6,625 nt of DNA from Anaerolineae bacterium (GTDB taxonomy: Bacteria > Chloroflexota > Anaerolineae > Aggregatilineales > Aggregatilineaceae). The stretch covers positions 1-6,625 of the forward strand of contig JADLHR010000192.1 of NCBI GenBank assembly GCA_020848665.1. Reading direction: 5' to 3'. Below, in pieces: positions 5,874 to 6,625 of the stretch; positions within the stretch are counted from its first letter, which is position 1; every line of letters starts with the position of its first letter. Both the position numbers and the translations under genes were made by a program. The notes below the pieces were generated by a model. It ran no database searches and had not been told where the DNA came from. It saw only the letters and a list, made by a program, of their open reading frames with translations.

Positions 5874-6625
5874 ATGGCGATGCCGGGCAGGCAGTTACCG
5901 CTTTTTTCATCGGACATCGAGCACGCGCTGACGCGGCGCAGCACGCTCGCGGACGCGATCGGCCCGTTTCAGGAACATTTGCGCCACAAGGGGCGGAGCC
6001 AGCACACGATCGACGCGTTCTCGTCCGATCTGCGGCTGACAGTCGAGTTCTTTGGTGGCGAGATGGTGCTCAACGACTTCACCACGCCTCGGCTAGAGAA
6101 GTTTATGGAGTGGATCGAGTTCGGGCGCGGCGTGCCGTGCAGCCGCAAGTCTTATGCGCGGCGCGTAACAACGCTCAAGGTTTTCTTCGCCTTCCTGCGC
6201 AGCGAGAAGGTGCTGCCCGATAACCCCGCGATCGCCCTGCTCCAACGCTCTGGCGCGGCGCCGCTCCAGCCGGTGCTGACCGAGTCCGAAATCGTGCGGC
6301 TGCTGGCGCAAACACACGCTCTGCGTGCAGCCGAGGAGCCAGACGCGCGCCCGGACATGCTGCTGCGCCTGCTGCTCGACACCGGAATCAAGAAGGGCGA
6401 GTGCATGGCGCTGACGCCGGAGCACATCGACCGCCGCGATCCACATGCGCCGGTGCTCGTCGTGAAGCACAAGCGCCGCAGTGATGTGTATAAGGAGCGC
6501 AAGATCGCGCTCGATCCGGCGTGGCTCGACGTGCTGGACGAGTATCTGACACAGAAGCAGCCGTCAGGCACGATTTTCGACTGCACGGCGCGCAACCTCG
6601 AATACGTGCTGGCGGATGTCGCCGA
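5874..6625 (+). CDS. Tyrosine recombinase/integrase (XerC/D-like), N-terminal 250 residues, cut by window end
   Basis: The frame is open without a stop to the window edge. An N-terminal SAM-like core-binding domain (about residues 25-115) includes LADAIGPFQEHLRHKGRSQH and LKVFFAFLRSEKVLPDNPA. Next comes the start of the catalytic domain (from about 133, LTESEIVRLLAQ), with LLLDTGIKKGECMALTPEHI (166-185) and the beta-strand lysine region VLVVKHKRR...KERKIAL (194-213). Family members cut and rejoin DNA through a Tyr, helped by Arg, Lys and His. The position of the first catalytic Arg (TGLRxSEL) is Lys here (K173). The HxxR and Tyr motifs lie beyond the window. ATG 5874 has a GGGCGGG eight bases upstream. 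ATG 5814 would add 20 residues in AT-rich, rare-codon sequence and be leaderless. The role may be Xer-type resolution or element integration; the window does not decide. Confidence 0.87.
   Translation, partial: MAMPGRQLPLFSSDIEHALTRRSTLADAIGPFQEHLRHKGRSQHTIDAFSSDLRLTVEFFGGEMVLNDFTTPRLEKFMEWIEFGRGVPCSRKSYARRVTTLKVFFAFLRSEKVLPDNPAIALLQRSGAAPLQPVLTESEIVRLLAQTHALRAAEEPDARPDMLLRLLLDTGIKKGECMALTPEHIDRRDPHAPVLVVKHKRRSDVYKERKIALDPAWLDVLDEYLTQKQPSGTIFDCTARNLEYVLADVA

Noticed and set aside
5814..6625. The recombinase as evidence of an integrated mobile element
   Set aside because: No attachment-site repeats, tRNA gene, insertion-sequence ends or phage genes are visible, and base composition of the coding part matches its neighbours. 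A housekeeping Xer-like role is equally possible.

Overview
This is a high-GC bacterial window of 6,625 bases holding five protein-coding genes, two of them cut by the window edges. The gene content and protein styles suggest Chloroflexota, perhaps an Anaerolineae-like lineage: a polytopic membrane protein of the PTPS-related type, a Ser/Thr kinase with a non-RD catalytic loop, an FtsH of the kind seen in that phylum, and a XerC/D-like recombinase. The assignment is an inference from memory of protein families, not from a database search.

Layout. Positions 1-296 (minus) hold the N-terminus of a membrane protein. A 168-base divergent region then carries a consensus TATAAT promoter for a membrane-anchored Ser/Thr protein kinase (465-1730, plus). 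A 216-base spacer with a weak terminator candidate, a second TATAAT promoter and a structured leader leads into ftsH (1947-3893, plus). A strong intrinsic terminator (3922-3952) sits between ftsH and the convergent gene for a long-chain fatty-acid-CoA ligase (3970-5760, minus). An AT-rich divergent region separates the ligase from a tyrosine recombinase gene (5874 to the window end, plus), whose frame is open and has no stop inside the window. No gap between genes exceeds 300 bases.

How the genes relate. No long operon is visible: strand switches and own promoters suggest each gene is transcribed largely by itself. The kinase and ftsH are tandem, and their promoters share a layout (TTCC, then GGTATAAT, then CGGAATTG), which may mean common control of envelope signalling and membrane protein quality control. 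This is the most specific non-coding signal I found.

The window mostly looks like ordinary chromosomal housekeeping and signalling sequence. I see no CRISPR array, insertion sequence, RNA gene or obvious new system. Points worth a second look are the shared promoter layout, a 10-C tract in the kinase linker, the non-RD kinase, the recombinase with Lys at the first catalytic Arg position, and the hairpins in the ftsH leader.
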